From: Lyngbya sp. PCC 8106
GTDB taxonomy: Bacteria > Cyanobacteriota > Cyanobacteriia > Cyanobacteriales > Microcoleaceae
Reading direction: 5' to 3'
NCBI RefSeq assembly: GCF_000169095.1
Contig: NZ_AAVU01000007.1
Location: 1-64,000 of the forward strand
DNA length: 64,000 nt
Each line of letters begins with the position of its first letter. Position 1 is the first letter of the stretch. Below the pieces are notes generated by a model, which had not been told where the DNA came from, searched no databases, and was given only the letters and a program-made list of their open reading frames with translations. The position numbers and the translations under genes are program-made. Shown here piece after piece: positions 1 through 8,993 of this stretch.

Positions 1-808
1 ATTGCTGCTGCGCCACCAACCAATAGCGAAGCACCACCAGTGAACGGTGCCAAATACCGCCAATCAAAGCACAACCGATCGAAGCGGTAACCGCCGCGAT
101 AGTGAAATCTTTCCATGCTTTGTAGGCAGCATCTCGACTCTTTTCAAGACCTTTGATCCTTTCAGTGGCTGCACCAATAGCTTGATCCACCATCTGAACC
201 AGATTTGATGAATCTCTCGTGAATGACTGTAATATTTCGTTGTACTCGTTCATCTTTTGCTCGAACTTGCCAAGCTTTTTGATGAGCACACCAACCTCGT
301 CTGACATCGTTTTTGAAAGAGGAATCGGACCTAGGGTCTCGTCGAACAAGTATGCCTTCAAGGCTTCCACTTTATCCTTAGGAGGCAGACCTCCCAATTC
401 GTCAAGAACGCTTTGGTAGCCGCTAACGAACCGTCCGGCAGTTGAATTTACCCTTTGACCCAGCCATACCGTGTGTGTGTAGATTTCCTCTGGCGGTTCG
501 TCCGTGGCCAAGAGATTTGGGTTAGAGATCAACTGGGCTCTGAGGGTTTTAGGATTTCCAAACTCTGTAGCCGATGCTTTCACATTTTGCATGGCTGCAA
601 TACAATCTTTGACCTGTTGCTCGCCGCCAAAATCACCGTATTTTGCCTTAAAATCACCTTCAGTGATAGGCATTTCAAGAGCAGTACCAACATAGCCTTG
701 AAGCTCAAGCCAACTGTCACTGAATAGTCCAAACTGGCTTTTTTGCCCTGAGTTAGGGTCGGCAGGCTTAACTAGTCCTGGTTGTGGAGCAATAGATAGT
801 TCAGTCAT
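1..808 (-). CDS. Alpha-helical pore-forming toxin-like protein, partial, probable frameshift
   Basis: Reading frame from ATG at 806-808 to the left window edge, so the C-terminus is missing. It is a clear paralogue of the next gene: both share the N-terminal blocks around KYGD, FGNPKTLRA and NPNLLA, a central coiled coil, and the motif (S/D)RDAAYKxW just before a hydrophobic segment. This layout (long helices around a hydrophobic hairpin) is that of the ClyA/Hbl/XaxA/MakA group of pore formers; the family link is inferred from layout and local motifs, not from a search. There is no signal peptide. At about residue 251 the frame goes off the paralogue: it reads GGIWHRSLVV, whereas one extra A in the run at 52-54 would give GGILAPFTGGASLLVGG, matching the paralogue hairpin LAVPTGGGSFAVG. 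Either the gene is broken here or a base was lost in sequencing. It starts 55 bp after its neighbour ends, so the two are probably co-transcribed. Confidence 0.6.
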   Translation of the reverse strand, partial: MTELSIAPQPGLVKPADPNSGQKSQFGLFSDSWLELQGYVGTALEMPITEGDFKAKYGDFGGEQQVKDCIAAMQNVKASATEFGNPKTLRAQLISNPNLLATDEPPEEIYTHTVWLGQRVNSTAGRFVSGYQSVLDELGGLPPKDKVEALKAYLFDETLGPIPLSKTMSDEVGVLIKKLGKFEQKMNEYNEILQSFTRDSSNLVQMVDQAIGAATERIKGLEKSRDAAYKAWKDFTIAAVTASIGCALIGGIWHRSLVVLRYWLVAQQQ

Positions 809-863
809 GATTTTTTCCTTAAGTTAATAATGGTGAATAGAAAATTACAAGGTTGATCGGCCG

Positions 864-2135
864 TTAGGCTGCAATTCGTAAGGTCTGCGCCCAATTTGGA
901 TCGTCTTTCGGAAGATCACTGCCAAAAGAGATCAAACTGGAGTCAACAAATGAGCCATTAAAGAAGGCTTTAAGAGCATAATCAACTTTGATCCAGTTGG
1001 CGGCTGATGCTGCCATTTCCTGCTCTTTGAGCCAGGGTCCATCGGCTAACGTCTCAATGCTGAGATCGGTTACCTTATACCGAATCTCATCAATCGAGCT
1101 TGCCCATGCTGTTTTGATAACTTGAATCTGGTTAATGATTCCGTTCGAGGTTGGAAGTGAGAACTTCATCAAATCGTCAAGTGCGCCGAGATCGTGACGG
1201 TAGGCGATCCGTTTCTGGAGGAATTCTTGCTTAGTGCTTACCTCTTGGACAAGTCCGTCATAGGAAGTCCGCGCCAACGCTGCTGCCACACCAAGACCAG
1301 TACCAGCAGCAGCAGCAGCAGCAGCCGTCACTGCACTTCCCACAGCAAAGCTGCCGCCGCCAGTTGGAACGGCAAGGTAAACCATGAGCCCAATCCCGAC
1401 AATAGCAATACCAGCGGGAACCGCAATAGCAGCGACAGTAAGGTCCACCCATTTTTTATATGCAGCATCACGATCCTTTTCTAGCTGCTCGATTCGGGTT
1501 TTCAGACTACCAATCTCCTTGTCAAGTGACTGGCGGGTATTGGATGAACGTTCTGTGTAAGTCCTCATGGCATCCTGGGCTGCTTCCAATTCTTTTTCAA
1601 GGGCTTGGAATTCCTTGACTAGCAGATCGAGTTGTTCTACCGTCTGCTGCATCTTGTCAACGATTTGGTCGGTATCCAGGAAAAGGCTCTTGATTCCCGT
1701 AACCACGTCGGAGGGTTTTTCACCACGGGCGTTGGCGGGAATATTGCGTAGTGTCGATGCCAAGGTAAAGGCATTCTGATGGGCACGATCAAGGGTCCAC
1801 AGGGTTGAAGTAAAGGTATCATTTCTTGGCCTTGCTGCATTGGCCAAGAGATTTGGATCTTTGAGTATATTGGCCCTGAGACTCTTGGGGTTGCCGTACT
1901 TTGATGCCACGTTGCGTAAGTCACGCATCGCATCAAAGCACTCCTTCATCAACTCACCGGACGATGCATCCCCATAACGTTGCTCGTATTCGCCGAAGTC
2001 GGATGGCAACGCTAATAGCGCTTGTACATTGTTTTGTAGGTCAAACCACTCGCTGGAAGCTAAAACAAACTTCTGCGCGAGTTGACTGTCACCAACAGTA
2101 GTTAGCAACCGGGATGATGGAACAAACAAAGGCAT
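864..2135 (-). CDS. Alpha-helical pore-forming toxin-like protein (XaxA/Hbl/ClyA-type layout)
   Basis: 423 aa, cytosolic-looking, no signal peptide. Predicted long helices occupy the N-terminal 230 residues, with a strong coiled coil at about 160-227. A 55-60 residue hydrophobic, Gly/Ala-rich segment follows (about 231-289, including LAVPTGGGSFAVG and a run of alanines), then a second helical region. Such a hairpin set inside a helical bundle is the hallmark of ClyA-superfamily alpha-pore-forming toxins (Hbl, Nhe, XaxA, MakA), in which the hairpin inserts into the target membrane. The polyalanine part is encoded by an AGC/GCA trinucleotide run at 1303-1325. It is the first gene of a minus-strand pair with a paralogous partner, as expected of two-component toxins of this group. 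Function is inferred from architecture; an internal membrane-remodelling role is also possible. Confidence 0.55.
   Translation of the reverse strand: MPLFVPSSRLLTTVGDSQLAQKFVLASSEWFDLQNNVQALLALPSDFGEYEQRYGDASSGELMKECFDAMRDLRNVASKYGNPKSLRANILKDPNLLANAARPRNDTFTSTLWTLDRAHQNAFTLASTLRNIPANARGEKPSDVVTGIKSLFLDTDQIVDKMQQTVEQLDLLVKEFQALEKELEAAQDAMRTYTERSSNTRQSLDKEIGSLKTRIEQLEKDRDAAYKKWVDLTVAAIAVPAGIAIVGIGLMVYLAVPTGGGSFAVGSAVTAAAAAAAGTGLGVAAALARTSYDGLVQEVSTKQEFLQKRIAYRHDLGALDDLMKFSLPTSNGIINQIQVIKTAWASSIDEIRYKVTDLSIETLADGPWLKEQEMAASAANWIKVDYALKAFFNGSFVDSSLISFGSDLPKDDPNWAQTLRIAA
1303..1325. repeat. AGC trinucleotide microsatellite inside the toxin hairpin
   Basis: Seven or so consecutive AGC/GCA triplets on the + strand encode the alanine run of the minus-strand hydrophobic hairpin. 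Copy number could change without shifting the frame. Confidence 0.8.
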
Positions 2136-2809
2136 TTTTCTTTCATCTCCATAATTCTGAGTAGTAGCCTAACTATTCTTTACAGGACTTACGCAATTGT
2201 CACAATACTCTGGTACTCCAGAATACTCTTATGTGAATTTGAGACTAATTCAGTTACAAGCCCACTAATCTCATAAAACTAATATCAAAGCTAATAATAT
2301 CAATTTACAATGAAGTTACCAAGAATACATAGTAGGTTCATTCGTGACAAGTTAAGCTTGTATCACAGTTGTCATTACTTGCAAACCGCTATCAGAGTAT
2401 GCTTCCAGCATAAAGATTTCCTACCGACAACACCACCAAAGTTTGTAATGTTAAGAATATAGTCCCAAAGCCATTCCCCGTATCTGTTTCAGCAATCGAA
2501 AACTTAACAACTTCGCCACCATTGAGGAAGGATTCCCTTAACTTTAGAAAAACTCAAAAGTTAAAGACTATAATTCCGCTTCTTGGTAAAAGGGTACAAG
2601 CTTCACAAATCAACACACACTGCTCCCAGACGTTGAGCGTATAACCACTCCCGGTTTGCCCATTTTGAAGTGAGTGAGGAAAAATGGGCAGTCAGAAAGT
2701 ATACCAAGAGACAGATTACCAAAAATCAAGCAAACAGGTACTATTTATACTCAACTGGGGAGTAATTTTTTTACCTCTGAATAACTGTTAGTCAAGCCTT
2801 TAGAAAAAA
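2136..2809. other. 674-bp intergenic region between divergent genes
   Basis: Lies between the minus-strand toxin pair and the plus-strand HTH-AAA gene, so it must carry both promoters. It is A/T-rich and I could not place -10/-35 elements with confidence. The only ordered structure I see is the 10-bp inverted repeat at 2657-2690, listed separately. Confidence 0.6.
2657..2690. promoter_or_regulatory. Perfect 10-bp inverted repeat, possible operator or hairpin
   Basis: TGCCCATTTT at 2657-2666 is the exact reverse complement of AAAATGGGCA at 2681-2690, with a 14-nt spacer. It lies about 120 bp upstream of the HTH-AAA gene. There is no T-run after it, so an operator is as likely as an RNA hairpin. 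Confidence 0.35.
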
Positions 2810-4291
2810 ATGCAATCAGAAAATAAAAACTCTGTGCGCCGCCGGGGTGTAACTCTAACGATTCAAGGCTCAAGAAAAATCAATCAGGCAAAAGCCGAGA
2901 TAGAAATTGAGCAAAACTTTAAAAGATACACTCTCGAATCTCTCAGTGAAGCCACAGGTTTAACCCCCACTACCATCAGCAAAGTCTTTACTGGCTCCGC
3001 AAGAGTCGATAAACGAACCTTACAATACTGCTTTGATGCCTTTAATCTGACCTTGTTAGCAAACGATTATCAATATAACTCCGATCGGGATAATCTTGCC
3101 GAGATGAGTTTCTCGACCTCTGCTGAAAACTTTTCCAACCTTGAAGCAGTCCGTGATTCTCCTTTGGAGACGCTGCGCGATCGCACCAATACCCCCCAAA
3201 CCAGCCAAATGGCTCAATCACCTCGTCCCCCAACCGTTCCAGGAGGGCAGATGCCCCTGGATTCAGTATTTTACATTGACCGTCCTATCCTCGAATCTCT
3301 CTGTTACCAAGCCATTGTGCAACCCGGTACACTGCTCAATATCCGCGCCCCCAAGCAAATGGGCAAAACCTCCCTAATGAGCCGCATCCTGGCTTACGGT
3401 AGCTCCCTGGGCTATCAAACCGTTTCCCTAAACTTACAACTGGCAGATGCTGAGATTTTACAGAACCTAGAACGCTTCCTAAAATGGTTCTGTGCCAGAG
3501 TCAGCAAACAGTTAGGCTTACTAAATCAAACCGCCGACTTTTGGGATAACTCCTTGGGCAGCAAAGCAAACGCCACCGACTGCTTTGAGGATATTATCTT
3601 AGGCAACTGCGTTCGCGCAACGTCTCCAAAGGAGAATTGCCCTCTAGTCATAGCCATTGATGAACTCAACCAGCTTTTTGCCTACCCAGACATTGCTCGT
3701 GAATTTCTCCTACTTCTACGAACTTGGTCAGAAAAAGCCAAAATTAAGTTAACTAATAGTAATCTTTGGCAAAAGCTGCGACTGGTGGCGGTTTTTTCTA
3801 CTGAAGTCCTGATACCTTCGGCGATCAATCCTTCCCTCTTGAATACTGGGCTGGTGATTGATTTACCTGAGTTTACCCAGGCTCAAGTACAGGATTTGGC
3901 AAAGCGTTACGAACAAGAGATAACCGCACAACAAATTGAGCAACTCATTACTCTTTTGGGCGGACATCCCTATCGGGTGCAGTTAGCATTTTATTCTCTC
4001 TATCAGCAGACAATAACTTTAGAAGAACTCTTAGAAAATTCTGGTAGCACAACTGCTCTTTATAAAGAACATCTAAAACAACAATGGTGGAATTTGCAAC
4101 GCTATCCTGAATTATTAACAATATTTACGGAAATCGTTAGTCAATCAAGTCCTGTAGAGTGCGAGGCAAAGCAAGCTTCTCAATTGTATAAGATGGGGTT
4201 AGTGCATCACCAAGGTATGCAAGCAAGTCTCGCCTGCGAGTTATTTCGTCCGTTTTTCTGCAATCGCCTGTCGCCAATTAAAAATCAGTAG
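2810..4291 (+). CDS. HTH-AAA ATPase (AAA_35/AAA-like domain)
   Basis: 493 aa. An N-terminal helix-turn-helix-like region (about 38-75, containing SEATGLTPTTISKVF) precedes an AAA-like ATPase domain from about residue 146. The P-loop is RAPKQMGKTSL (179-189) and the Walker B is PLVIAIDE (about 278-285). The segment GGQMPLDSVFYIDRP and the odd P-loop are typical of the cyanobacterial AAA_35 family, usually multidomain signalling or conflict ATPases of unknown output. Two peptides, DSPLETLRDR (116-125) and CVRATSPKE (267-275), are encoded by opposite-facing copies of the same 28-bp interspersed repeat. The second sits directly before Walker B and seems to have replaced normal family sequence. 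No partner gene is obvious. Confidence 0.75.
   Translation: MQSENKNSVRRRGVTLTIQGSRKINQAKAEIEIEQNFKRYTLESLSEATGLTPTTISKVFTGSARVDKRTLQYCFDAFNLTLLANDYQYNSDRDNLAEMSFSTSAENFSNLEAVRDSPLETLRDRTNTPQTSQMAQSPRPPTVPGGQMPLDSVFYIDRPILESLCYQAIVQPGTLLNIRAPKQMGKTSLMSRILAYGSSLGYQTVSLNLQLADAEILQNLERFLKWFCARVSKQLGLLNQTADFWDNSLGSKANATDCFEDIILGNCVRATSPKENCPLVIAIDELNQLFAYPDIAREFLLLLRTWSEKAKIKLTNSNLWQKLRLVAVFSTEVLIPSAINPSLLNTGLVIDLPEFTQAQVQDLAKRYEQEITAQQIEQLITLLGGHPYRVQLAFYSLYQQTITLEELLENSGSTTALYKEHLKQQWWNLQRYPELLTIFTEIVSQSSPVECEAKQASQLYKMGLVHHQGMQASLACELFRPFFCNRLSPIKNQ
3157..3184 (+). repeat. 28-bp interspersed repeat inside the AAA gene, copy 1
   Basis: Begins TTCTCCTTTGGAGACGCTGC and ends in the HIP1 octamer GCGATCGC. 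It contains the palindrome TTCTCCTTTGGAGA-like core seen in cyanobacterial interspersed repeats. It is translated in frame as DSPLETLRDR in the linker between the HTH and ATPase domains. Confidence 0.75.
3609..3636 (-). repeat. 28-bp interspersed repeat inside the AAA gene, copy 2 (inverted)
   Basis: The reverse complement matches copy 1 at 26 of 28 positions. Translated in frame as CVRATSPKE, immediately before the Walker B strand of the ATPase. Confidence 0.75.
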
Positions 4292-4598
4292 TTATCCCTC
4301 TTTGTGTTACTTTAAAGTTTGACACTCCCCGCTTGGGAATTACGTGGATTCTTATTTCAGCGAGTCGGCTTTCACTTGGCATTGATTTGGTGCATCTACT
4401 TTGCGACTGTCTAAGTGAAAATGTCTATCGAGTAAATGTGGAAATTTAGAACAGGTTTTGTATTTGCTCAATCTCAGAATAAGAGATAAGGTAACTTAAA
4501 ATTGACTGCGAGTTTTACCAGTAACCCATCTATCTTTTCAGGTATTTTTTGAGGACTACAGCGTTTAATGAACACTGTAAAAATCTATCAGGGATGAC
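4292..4598. other. 307-bp intergenic region between convergent genes
   Basis: Lies between the ends of two convergent genes. I see no gene, no convincing terminator hairpin and no repeat. Confidence 0.6.
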
Positions 4599-6380
4599 TT
4601 ATTTTAAGCCTGATTGTACTCGCCACAAACTCGCATAAATTCCTGTTGTTTCTAAGAGTTGTTCATGTCGTCCCCATTCTACTAATTTTCCCTGATCCAT
4701 GACATAAATACAATCGGCATTCCGAACGGTCGAAAGACGATGGGCGATCGCAATGGTTGTTCGATTTTGGGTAATATGTTCTAGCGATCGCTGAATGGCA
4801 GCTTCTGTTTCGTTATCGACGGCAGAGGTCGCTTCATCTAATATTAAGATAGGAGGATTTTTAAGGACGGCTCTGGCGATCGCAATCCGTTGTCGTTGTC
4901 CGCCGGATAACTTTTGTCCTCGTTCTCCTACTATTGTATCATATCCTTGTGGTAAAGTTTGAATAAAACTATCGGCTTCTGCGACTTGGGCGGCTGCAAT
5001 TATTTCAGGTAAACTCGCATCAAAACTTCCATAACAAATATTTTCAGCAACAGTACCATGAAAGAGAAAAACATCTTGACTTACTAAACCAATAGATTGA
5101 CGTAAATCTCTTAATTTGATCCGATTAATTTCAATCCCATCGAGGGTAATTGTTCCCGATTGAATTTCATAGAGTCGCAGCAAAAGTTTAACCAATGTAC
5201 TTTTTCCTGAACCTGTCGCCCCGACAATTGCGATAGTTTTTCCTGCGGGAATATGTAGAGATAAATCTTCAACAACACTCACTCGATTATTGTAGGCAAA
5301 GGTAATATTTTTGATATCAATTTCACCTTTGATCTCACTCACGGGAAGGGGAATATCTCCCGGATGAGTTTCAATCGGTGTATCTAATAAATTCATCACT
5401 CGGTTAGTAGAAGCCATCGCCCGTTGATACTGATCAAAGGTTTCTCCCAGTCGCGTTAACGGCCATAATAAACGTTGAGTAATAAACACTAAAACACTAT
5501 AAGTTCCAACTGCTAAACGTCCCGCAATGGCTTCTAATCCACCTAACAATAAGGTAGCAATAAACCCAAATAAAATCACAATTCTAATTAACGGTACAAA
5601 CGCCGAAGAAAGTTTAATTGCTCGTTTATTACTCTGGCGATAGGAGTTACTTTGTTGATTAATTCGTTCGATTTCATAGTCTTCTGCGGTAAAACTTTTG
5701 ATGGTTGTAATTCCGCTTAAATTATTCGATAACTGTCCATTTAACCAACTGACTCGTTCTCTGACTTCTGCATAGCGAGGCGCGAGACGTTTCTGAAAAA
5801 TTAGCGAACCCCAAATAATCAAAGGCATGGGTAACATTGCCAACCAAGCCACTTCGGGAGCGATAATAAAAAACCCGCCTCCGACTAAAATAACCGTTGT
5901 TACGACTTGGATAATTTCATTGGCACCGAAATCTAAAAACCGTTCTAACTGATTGATATCATCATTTAAAATTGACATCAAACTTCCCGTGCTGCGTTCT
6001 TCAAAAAATGCTAATTCTAACTCTTGTAAATGACTGTAAGCATCCAAACGCAAGTCATGTTGAATGGTTTGACCCAAGTTTCGCCACAGCAGTTCATAGG
6101 CATATTGAAAGCTTGATTCTAATCCCCAAATAATTAAACTCAACAGCGACAATACCCACAATTGAGCGACAACATTTTCGACTCCCCAGCGGGCGATAAA
6201 TGAGTCTTGTTGGTTCACGACAACATCAACCGCAGCACCAATTAAAACAGGCGGTGCTAAATCAAATAACTTATTTAAAATTGAACAAATTGTCGCTTGC
6301 CAAATTTGCATCCGATAAGGATGAGCGTAGCGAAATAGGCGAGTGAGAGGATGAACGGTTTTAGATGATTTAGGAGACAC
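4599..6380 (-). CDS. ABC exporter, fused permease-ATPase half-transporter
   Basis: 593 aa. An N-terminal type-I exporter membrane domain (six predicted helices, about 20-320) is followed by a nucleotide-binding domain with Walker A GATGSGKST (about 385), signature LSGGQRQRIAIARA (about 490), Walker B ILILDEAT and H-loop IAHRLSTV (about 546). This is a complete MsbA/heterodimeric-exporter-like half-transporter that should work as a dimer in the plasma membrane. The substrate cannot be read from sequence; lipids, peptides and drugs are all handled by this family. No accessory gene is nearby to narrow it. Confidence 0.9.
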   Translation of the reverse strand: MSPKSSKTVHPLTRLFRYAHPYRMQIWQATICSILNKLFDLAPPVLIGAAVDVVVNQQDSFIARWGVENVVAQLWVLSLLSLIIWGLESSFQYAYELLWRNLGQTIQHDLRLDAYSHLQELELAFFEERSTGSLMSILNDDINQLERFLDFGANEIIQVVTTVILVGGGFFIIAPEVAWLAMLPMPLIIWGSLIFQKRLAPRYAEVRERVSWLNGQLSNNLSGITTIKSFTAEDYEIERINQQSNSYRQSNKRAIKLSSAFVPLIRIVILFGFIATLLLGGLEAIAGRLAVGTYSVLVFITQRLLWPLTRLGETFDQYQRAMASTNRVMNLLDTPIETHPGDIPLPVSEIKGEIDIKNITFAYNNRVSVVEDLSLHIPAGKTIAIVGATGSGKSTLVKLLLRLYEIQSGTITLDGIEINRIKLRDLRQSIGLVSQDVFLFHGTVAENICYGSFDASLPEIIAAAQVAEADSFIQTLPQGYDTIVGERGQKLSGGQRQRIAIARAVLKNPPILILDEATSAVDNETEAAIQRSLEHITQNRTTIAIAHRLSTVRNADCIYVMDQGKLVEWGRHEQLLETTGIYASLWRVQSGLK

Positions 6381-6735
6381 TTTTCTAAATTCCGGTAGAT
6401 GAATAAACCCTAACTGTACTGATTATTTTTGAGCGTAACTGTACAGAAACTTAATCTAACGATGTCTTCTCATTGTTATACCATTTTTTTAGAACTTATT
6501 TGGACTTGGGAAGCGAGTCCTAAGCAGGCACCGCCAATTCGCGGTGTACCGATGACTTTTCTCTCACCCTCTCCTGAGATGAGGGAATAGCCTCCTGCTT
6601 TTAGGGGGAGGATGGGTAGAGTGCATCAAAAAATTAGCATTTTTCTAATTCTTTCTCAATTCCTCTGTTTGATGTACCCTACTTTTCTGGTAGTTTGGTT
6701 AAGGTGTAACCCGTCCATACGGGAGTTTTTAAGGA
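6381..6735. other. 355-bp intergenic region with a palindromic element
   Basis: Upstream region of the ABC exporter and downstream region of the double-ATPase gene, both on the minus strand. Its one recognisable structure is the 67-bp palindromic element at 6616-6682. No coding potential was seen. Confidence 0.6.
6616..6682. repeat. Solo 67-bp palindromic repeat element
   Basis: Bounded by GTAGAGTGCATCAAA (6616-6630) and TTTGATGTACCCTAC (6668-6682), inverted relative to each other with 13 of 15 matching. Length and ends equal those of the units in the triple array at 55313-55529, so this is a dispersed miniature inverted-repeat family. Confidence 0.7.
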
Positions 6736-8412
6736 TTAGGAATTAATGGAACGGGCTAACAAAGGCGCCGCATTTAAAAGGGTTTGGGTGTAGGGATGTT
6801 GAGGATGATTAAAAATGGCTTCTGTTGAACCGATTTCGACAATTTTTCCGGCGTTCATTACTGCTATTCTATCGCATAAATATCTCGCGACCCAAAGATC
6901 ATGAGTAATAAACAAATAGGTTAAATTAAATTCTTCTTTCAATTCTAACATTAAGGCTAAAACTTGCGATTGAACACTGGCATCCAACATACTCACGGGT
7001 TCATCACAAATTAATAATTGCGGATGAGTAATTAACGCCCTAGCAATGGCAACGCGCTGTTGTTGTCCGCCAGACAATTCACCCGGATAACGTTCATAAT
7101 ACTCGGATGCAGGCGTTAATTCTACACGTTCTAACATGGCTAAAACTTGAGATTTTGCCGCTTCTGGCGTGGCGAGTTTATGAATAAAAAGCGGATCAGA
7201 AATTGCCTGTCCGATGGTCATCATGGGATTTAAACAAGCGAGTGGATCTTGAAAAACCATCTGCATTTGACGGCGATAGGAACGAACTTGAGGAAGTGAC
7301 AAATGGGTTAATTCTGTCCCGGCAAATTCAACGGTTCCGCCCGTCGGACGAATAAGCTGTAAAATACTTCGAGAGAGGGTACTTTTCCCACAACCCGACT
7401 CCCCAACTAGCCCTAATATTTCACCGGGATAAAGGTCTAAACTCACTCCATCAACGGCTTTAATCGCTGTTTTTTTCTGTGCAAAAAACTGTTGAATTAA
7501 ATTCGATTCTAAGCTATAATATTGTTGTAAATCTTTAACACTTAATAACGGTTTAGCTGTGTTCTCAAAAATAGGAGAATCTTCTGAACGTTCTTCGACA
7601 GCTTGAATATGTAAAGCAGCATTTAAAAGGGATCGCGTATATTCGTGTTGAGGTTGTTGTAAAAGTTGATCTGTAAAATTCATTTCGACCATTTTTCCCG
7701 CATACATCACCGCCATGCGATCGCAATATTCCCCGACCATTGCTAAATCATGAGAAATCAATAAAATTGCTGTTCCTCGTTCCTCACATAATCGCGTTAA
7801 TTCTTGCAAAATTTGAGCGGAAATGGTAACATCTAAACTGGTTGTTGGTTCATCTGCTACAATTAATTTGGGATCAAGAAGTAACGCCAATGCAATAGCT
7901 ACCCGTTGTCGCATTCCTCCACTAAATTCATGGGGATATTGTGACCACCGACTCGCCGGAATTTTCACAGATTCTAATGTTTCGATCGCTTTTTCTTTCG
8001 CTTGGGAACGAGAAAGTTGAGGTTGATGAGCATTCAATGTTTCGATACAATGTTCACCAATGGTCATCAACGGATCAAGACGAGTCATGGGGTCTTGAAA
8101 TACCAACGCTACCGCTTCACCCCGAAATCGCCTCAACTGGTTGGGGTTCATCTCAAATACCGACTGTTCCCCAAACATAACTCGCCCTTCAACTTTCGTA
8201 GAGGAGGGAAGCAACCGCATCGCCGCCCGCCCTAACGTTGATTTCCCACAACCCGACTCCCCCACCAGTCCCAACTTTTCTCCAGGTTTGAGGGTAAAGG
8301 AAACGTCATCCACCGCCCAAGTTACGGTATCGCTGCGACTCGGGTAGGCGACTCGAAGATGTTCGACGCAAAAAAGAGGATCAAACATGGGGGACGGGAG
8401 GTTAAGATTCAT
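6736..8412 (-). CDS. ABC transporter, fused double ATPase of the peptide/nickel uptake type
   Basis: 558 aa with two complete nucleotide-binding domains in tandem. Each has a GESGCGKST P-loop (about residues 50 and 337), an LSGGQ-like signature (FSGGMRQRVAIALA and LSGGQQQRVAIARA), Walker B and H-loop. Both halves end in the HPQHxYTxxLLNAA segment typical of the DppD/DppF-OppD/OppF group. This is the YejF-like arrangement, in which one polypeptide supplies both ATPases of an oligopeptide, microcin or nickel importer. No permease or binding protein lies next to it, so the membrane partners must be elsewhere, which is common in cyanobacteria. Confidence 0.9.
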   Translation of the reverse strand: MNLNLPSPMFDPLFCVEHLRVAYPSRSDTVTWAVDDVSFTLKPGEKLGLVGESGCGKSTLGRAAMRLLPSSTKVEGRVMFGEQSVFEMNPNQLRRFRGEAVALVFQDPMTRLDPLMTIGEHCIETLNAHQPQLSRSQAKEKAIETLESVKIPASRWSQYPHEFSGGMRQRVAIALALLLDPKLIVADEPTTSLDVTISAQILQELTRLCEERGTAILLISHDLAMVGEYCDRMAVMYAGKMVEMNFTDQLLQQPQHEYTRSLLNAALHIQAVEERSEDSPIFENTAKPLLSVKDLQQYYSLESNLIQQFFAQKKTAIKAVDGVSLDLYPGEILGLVGESGCGKSTLSRSILQLIRPTGGTVEFAGTELTHLSLPQVRSYRRQMQMVFQDPLACLNPMMTIGQAISDPLFIHKLATPEAAKSQVLAMLERVELTPASEYYERYPGELSGGQQQRVAIARALITHPQLLICDEPVSMLDASVQSQVLALMLELKEEFNLTYLFITHDLWVARYLCDRIAVMNAGKIVEIGSTEAIFNHPQHPYTQTLLNAAPLLARSINS

Positions 8413-8610
8413 TGATTGTTGACGAATGACCTGAAATCCTTATTCTATCGGAATATATCAGCCAGTCATCAAGCAAGTCTAGATAATTTCAAGAGTCATC
8501 AATTCTTTTCTAAATTTATCCTATGGTTGATGGTCACAAAAACGGGTTTAAACTTGCCTTAAAATCCTTTAAATTATCGAATTTTCAATTAGAAAAACAC
8601 ATCTTACTGT

Positions 8611-8946
8611 TTAAAAAAAGCGGAAAATATAGGGATAGCGATAGGGTTTACTAGGATTATTAATCACAGAAACAATCCCAATAATCGGCATCACAAAACT
8701 AATTAACCCAACTAAAAATAAAAGCGGAATTCCAATTAAAACAGGAATCAGAATAAAACAGATAAAAGCCGCAATATAGAGATTGATATGTAAATTTAAA
8801 GCTTCTTTCGCATTTTCCTTGACCACCGAATCTTCAGCAGCAAAGAAAATCGCAAACGGAATCCCCACCGAAATTAAAAGACTACTAAAAAAAATCGAAC
8901 CATGACATAAAGCCGATAACAGTCTGCGCTTATCTTCTCCGTTCAT
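8611..8946 (-). CDS. DUF4870 family small membrane protein
   Basis: 111 aa with three predicted membrane helices. The pattern (KRRLLSALCHGSIFF near the start, KENAKEALNLHINLYI in the middle, NNPSKPYRYPYIFRFF at the end) is that of DUF4870 proteins, which are small integral membrane proteins of unknown function. It lies 47 bp downstream of the histidine kinase on the same strand and could be co-transcribed with it. Confidence 0.75.
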   Translation of the reverse strand: MNGEDKRRLLSALCHGSIFFSSLLISVGIPFAIFFAAEDSVVKENAKEALNLHINLYIAAFICFILIPVLIGIPLLFLVGLISFVMPIIGIVSVINNPSKPYRYPYIFRFF

Positions 8947-8993
8947 CAGTCACTCTCCTGATTCTCAATTGATTCTTTACCTTTAAACAGATT

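Noticed and set aside
455..727. Plus-strand frames over the left-edge toxin gene
   Set aside because: They are antisense to a frame with clear similarity to its neighbour and have no domain character.
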